A stretch of 64,000 nt of DNA from Paragordius varius (taxonomy: Eukaryota > Nematomorpha), in the NCBI GenBank assembly GCA_964247055.1, contig OZ176052.1, positions 13,764,001 through 13,828,000 of the forward strand, read 5' to 3'. This document shows positions 62,879 to 64,000 of this stretch, in pieces (the stretch's first letter is position 1; each line of letters begins with the position of its first letter). Under the pieces are notes generated by a model that made no database searches, was not told the origin of the DNA, and saw only the letters and a program-made list of their open reading frames with translations. The translations under genes and the position numbers were made by a program.

Positions 62879-64000
62879 TTATGGTCCGATCCCCAAAATA
62901 TTTGGGGTGATGATGGAACTACTATAGGGCTCCCCAAAAAAAATTATGGCGACATCACCTGATCAAATTTGGATTTTAGGTAGCCATTTTTATTTTTAAA
63001 ATCGTATAAAATAAATTTTTTAAATATTTAAAAAATTCATAAAAATTACATTTATACTCCGATCTCGAAAATATTTGGGGTGATGATGGAACTACCATAG
63101 GGCTACCCAAAAAAATTATGGTGACATCACCTGATCAAATTTGGATTTTAGGTAGCCATTTTTATTTTTAAAATCGTATAAAATAAATTTTTTAAATATT
63201 TAAAAAATTCATAAAAATTACATTTATAGTCCGATCCCCAAAATATTTGGGGTGATGATGGAACTACCATATAGCTACCCAAAAAAAATTATGGCGACAT
63301 CACCTGATCAAATTTGGATTTTAGGTAGCCATTTTTATTTTTAAAATCGTATAAAATAAATTTTTTAAATATTTAAAAAATTCATAAAAATTACATTTAT
63401 AGTCCGATCCCCAAAATATTTGGGGTGATGATGGAACTACCATAGGGCTACCCAAAAAAATTATAGTGACATCACCTGATCAAATTTGGATTTTAGGTAG
63501 CCATTTTTATTTTTAAAATCGTATAAAATAAATTTTTTAAATATTTAAAAAATTCATAAAAATTACATTTATACTCCGATCTCGAAAATATTTGGGGTGA
63601 TGATGGAACTACCATAGGGCTACCCAAAAAAAATTATGGTGACATCACCTGATCAAATTTGGATTTTAGGTAGCCATTTTTATTTTTAAAATCGTATAAA
63701 ATAAATTTTTTAAATATTTAAAAAATTTATAAATATTACATTTATAGTCCGATCCCCAAAATATTTGGGGTGATGATGGAACTACCATAGGGCTACCCAA
63801 AAAAAATTATGGCGACATCACCTGATCAAATTTGGATTTTAGGTAGCCATTTTTATTTTTAAAATCGTATAAAATAAATTTTTTAAATATTTAAAAAATT
63901 CAAAAAAATTACATTTATACTCCGATCTCGACAATATTTGGGGTGATGATGGAACTACCATAGGGCTACCCAAAAAAAATTATAGTGACATCACCTGATC
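62879..64000. repeat. Right edge: shuffled modules, array continues
   Basis: An ATGGTCCG/GGGCTCCCC unit, a GGTGAC unit with seven A (63,110), a CATATAGCTACCC unit (about 63,270) and then the run A7, GGTGAC with TTTATAAATATT (63,726), GGCGAC with TTCAAAAAAATT and GACAAT. That run is the same module seen at 42.7-43.3, 46.7-47.2, 50.3-50.9 and 61.5-62.1 kb. The last, incomplete unit has a GACAAT linker with eight A and TATAGTGAC. The window ends inside a monomer at TGATC. Confidence 0.85.

Larger units (their letters stand above)
1..64000. repeat. Continuous 172-173 bp satellite DNA array, about 370 monomers
   Basis: The whole window is one AT-rich tandem repeat. Successive GGGGTGATGATGG heads fall at 9, 181, 354, 526 (CGGG variant), 697, 869 and 1042 and continue at 171-173 bp spacing to the end; exceptions are short monomers of 158-168 bp. 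Every unit has the same orientation. No stretch of 300 bases lacks the repeat, so no gap needs separate description. There is no coding region: the AT half has stop codons in all frames, and a unit length not divisible by three shifts the frame between copies. No tRNA, rRNA, transposon or unique DNA is visible. Monomer length suits one nucleosome plus linker, so a centromeric or pericentromeric role is the natural inference, but no kinetochore mark can be read from sequence. The array continues past both window edges. I do not recognise the family by name. Confidence 0.99.

Noticed and set aside
1-64000. Protein-coding genes
   Set aside because: Stop codons occur in all frames of the A/T-rich half of each monomer on both strands, and 172-173 bp units shift frame from copy to copy. 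Any open stretch is a by-product of the repeat.
1-64000. CRISPR array
   Set aside because: The full 172-bp period is conserved with no unique spacers, and the period is far longer than CRISPR repeat-spacer units.
1-64000. Human-type alpha satellite, suggested by the near-171-bp length
   Set aside because: The sequence, with its palindrome and GGTGATGATGG head, does not resemble alpha satellite; only the length is similar.

Overview
This 64-kb window is one uninterrupted, head-to-tail satellite DNA array. From the first base to the last it repeats a single AT-rich unit (about a quarter G+C in a hand count of one monomer) of normally 172-173 bp, about 370 times, all in the same orientation. 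I see no unique sequence, gene, RNA gene, transposon insertion or inversion, and both window edges lie inside the array. Tandem satellite on this scale, with a monomer close to one nucleosome plus linker, points to a eukaryotic chromosome and most plausibly to a centromeric or pericentromeric domain. The sequence alone does not give me the species, and I do not recognise the monomer as a named family. It is not human alpha satellite despite the similar length.

Monomer anatomy (phase starting at GGGG): a GGGGTGATGATGG head; a CTACC...GGCTACCC stretch; a run of 6-9 A; a GACATCACCTGATCA core; GGTAGCC; then an AT-only half holding TATAAAA and a perfect 24-bp palindrome; and a CCGATC linker into the next unit. 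Two 7-bp inverted-repeat pairs in the first half are interleaved (1-2-1'-2'), the topology of a pseudoknot. One linker class (CCCC) makes a further 7-bp-arm hairpin across the monomer junction; the other class (CTCG) does not. Linked variants define about four common monomer types.

Higher-order layout: 1-2,247 has an 8-monomer (1,379 bp) repeat. 2,248-13,246 holds shifted duplications with 14-monomer (about 2,417-2,419 bp) and 7-monomer (1,194 bp) spacing. 14,460-18,605 carries four copies of a 519-bp three-monomer cassette. About 22,749-35,800 is a second, rearranged copy of about 1,560-16,140. 35,800-46,340 is built of 7-, 8- and 9-monomer spacings and a recurring 337-bp dimer. 46,341-53,430 is two copies of a 21-monomer (3,629 bp) unit. 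53,430-58,249 includes a 6-monomer (1,037 bp) tandem pair. 59,278-62,878 is a copy of 40,470-44,070 at a constant 18,808-bp offset. The last kilobase reuses modules seen at 42.5, 46.5 and 50 kb.

The array thus reads as a record of repeated unequal exchange and segmental copying at several scales, with no single fixed higher-order repeat. The points most worth a second look are the density of dyad symmetry, three distinct deletion alleles that all fall in the palindrome, diagnostic variants that look like CpG deamination, and modules re-used in new contexts.
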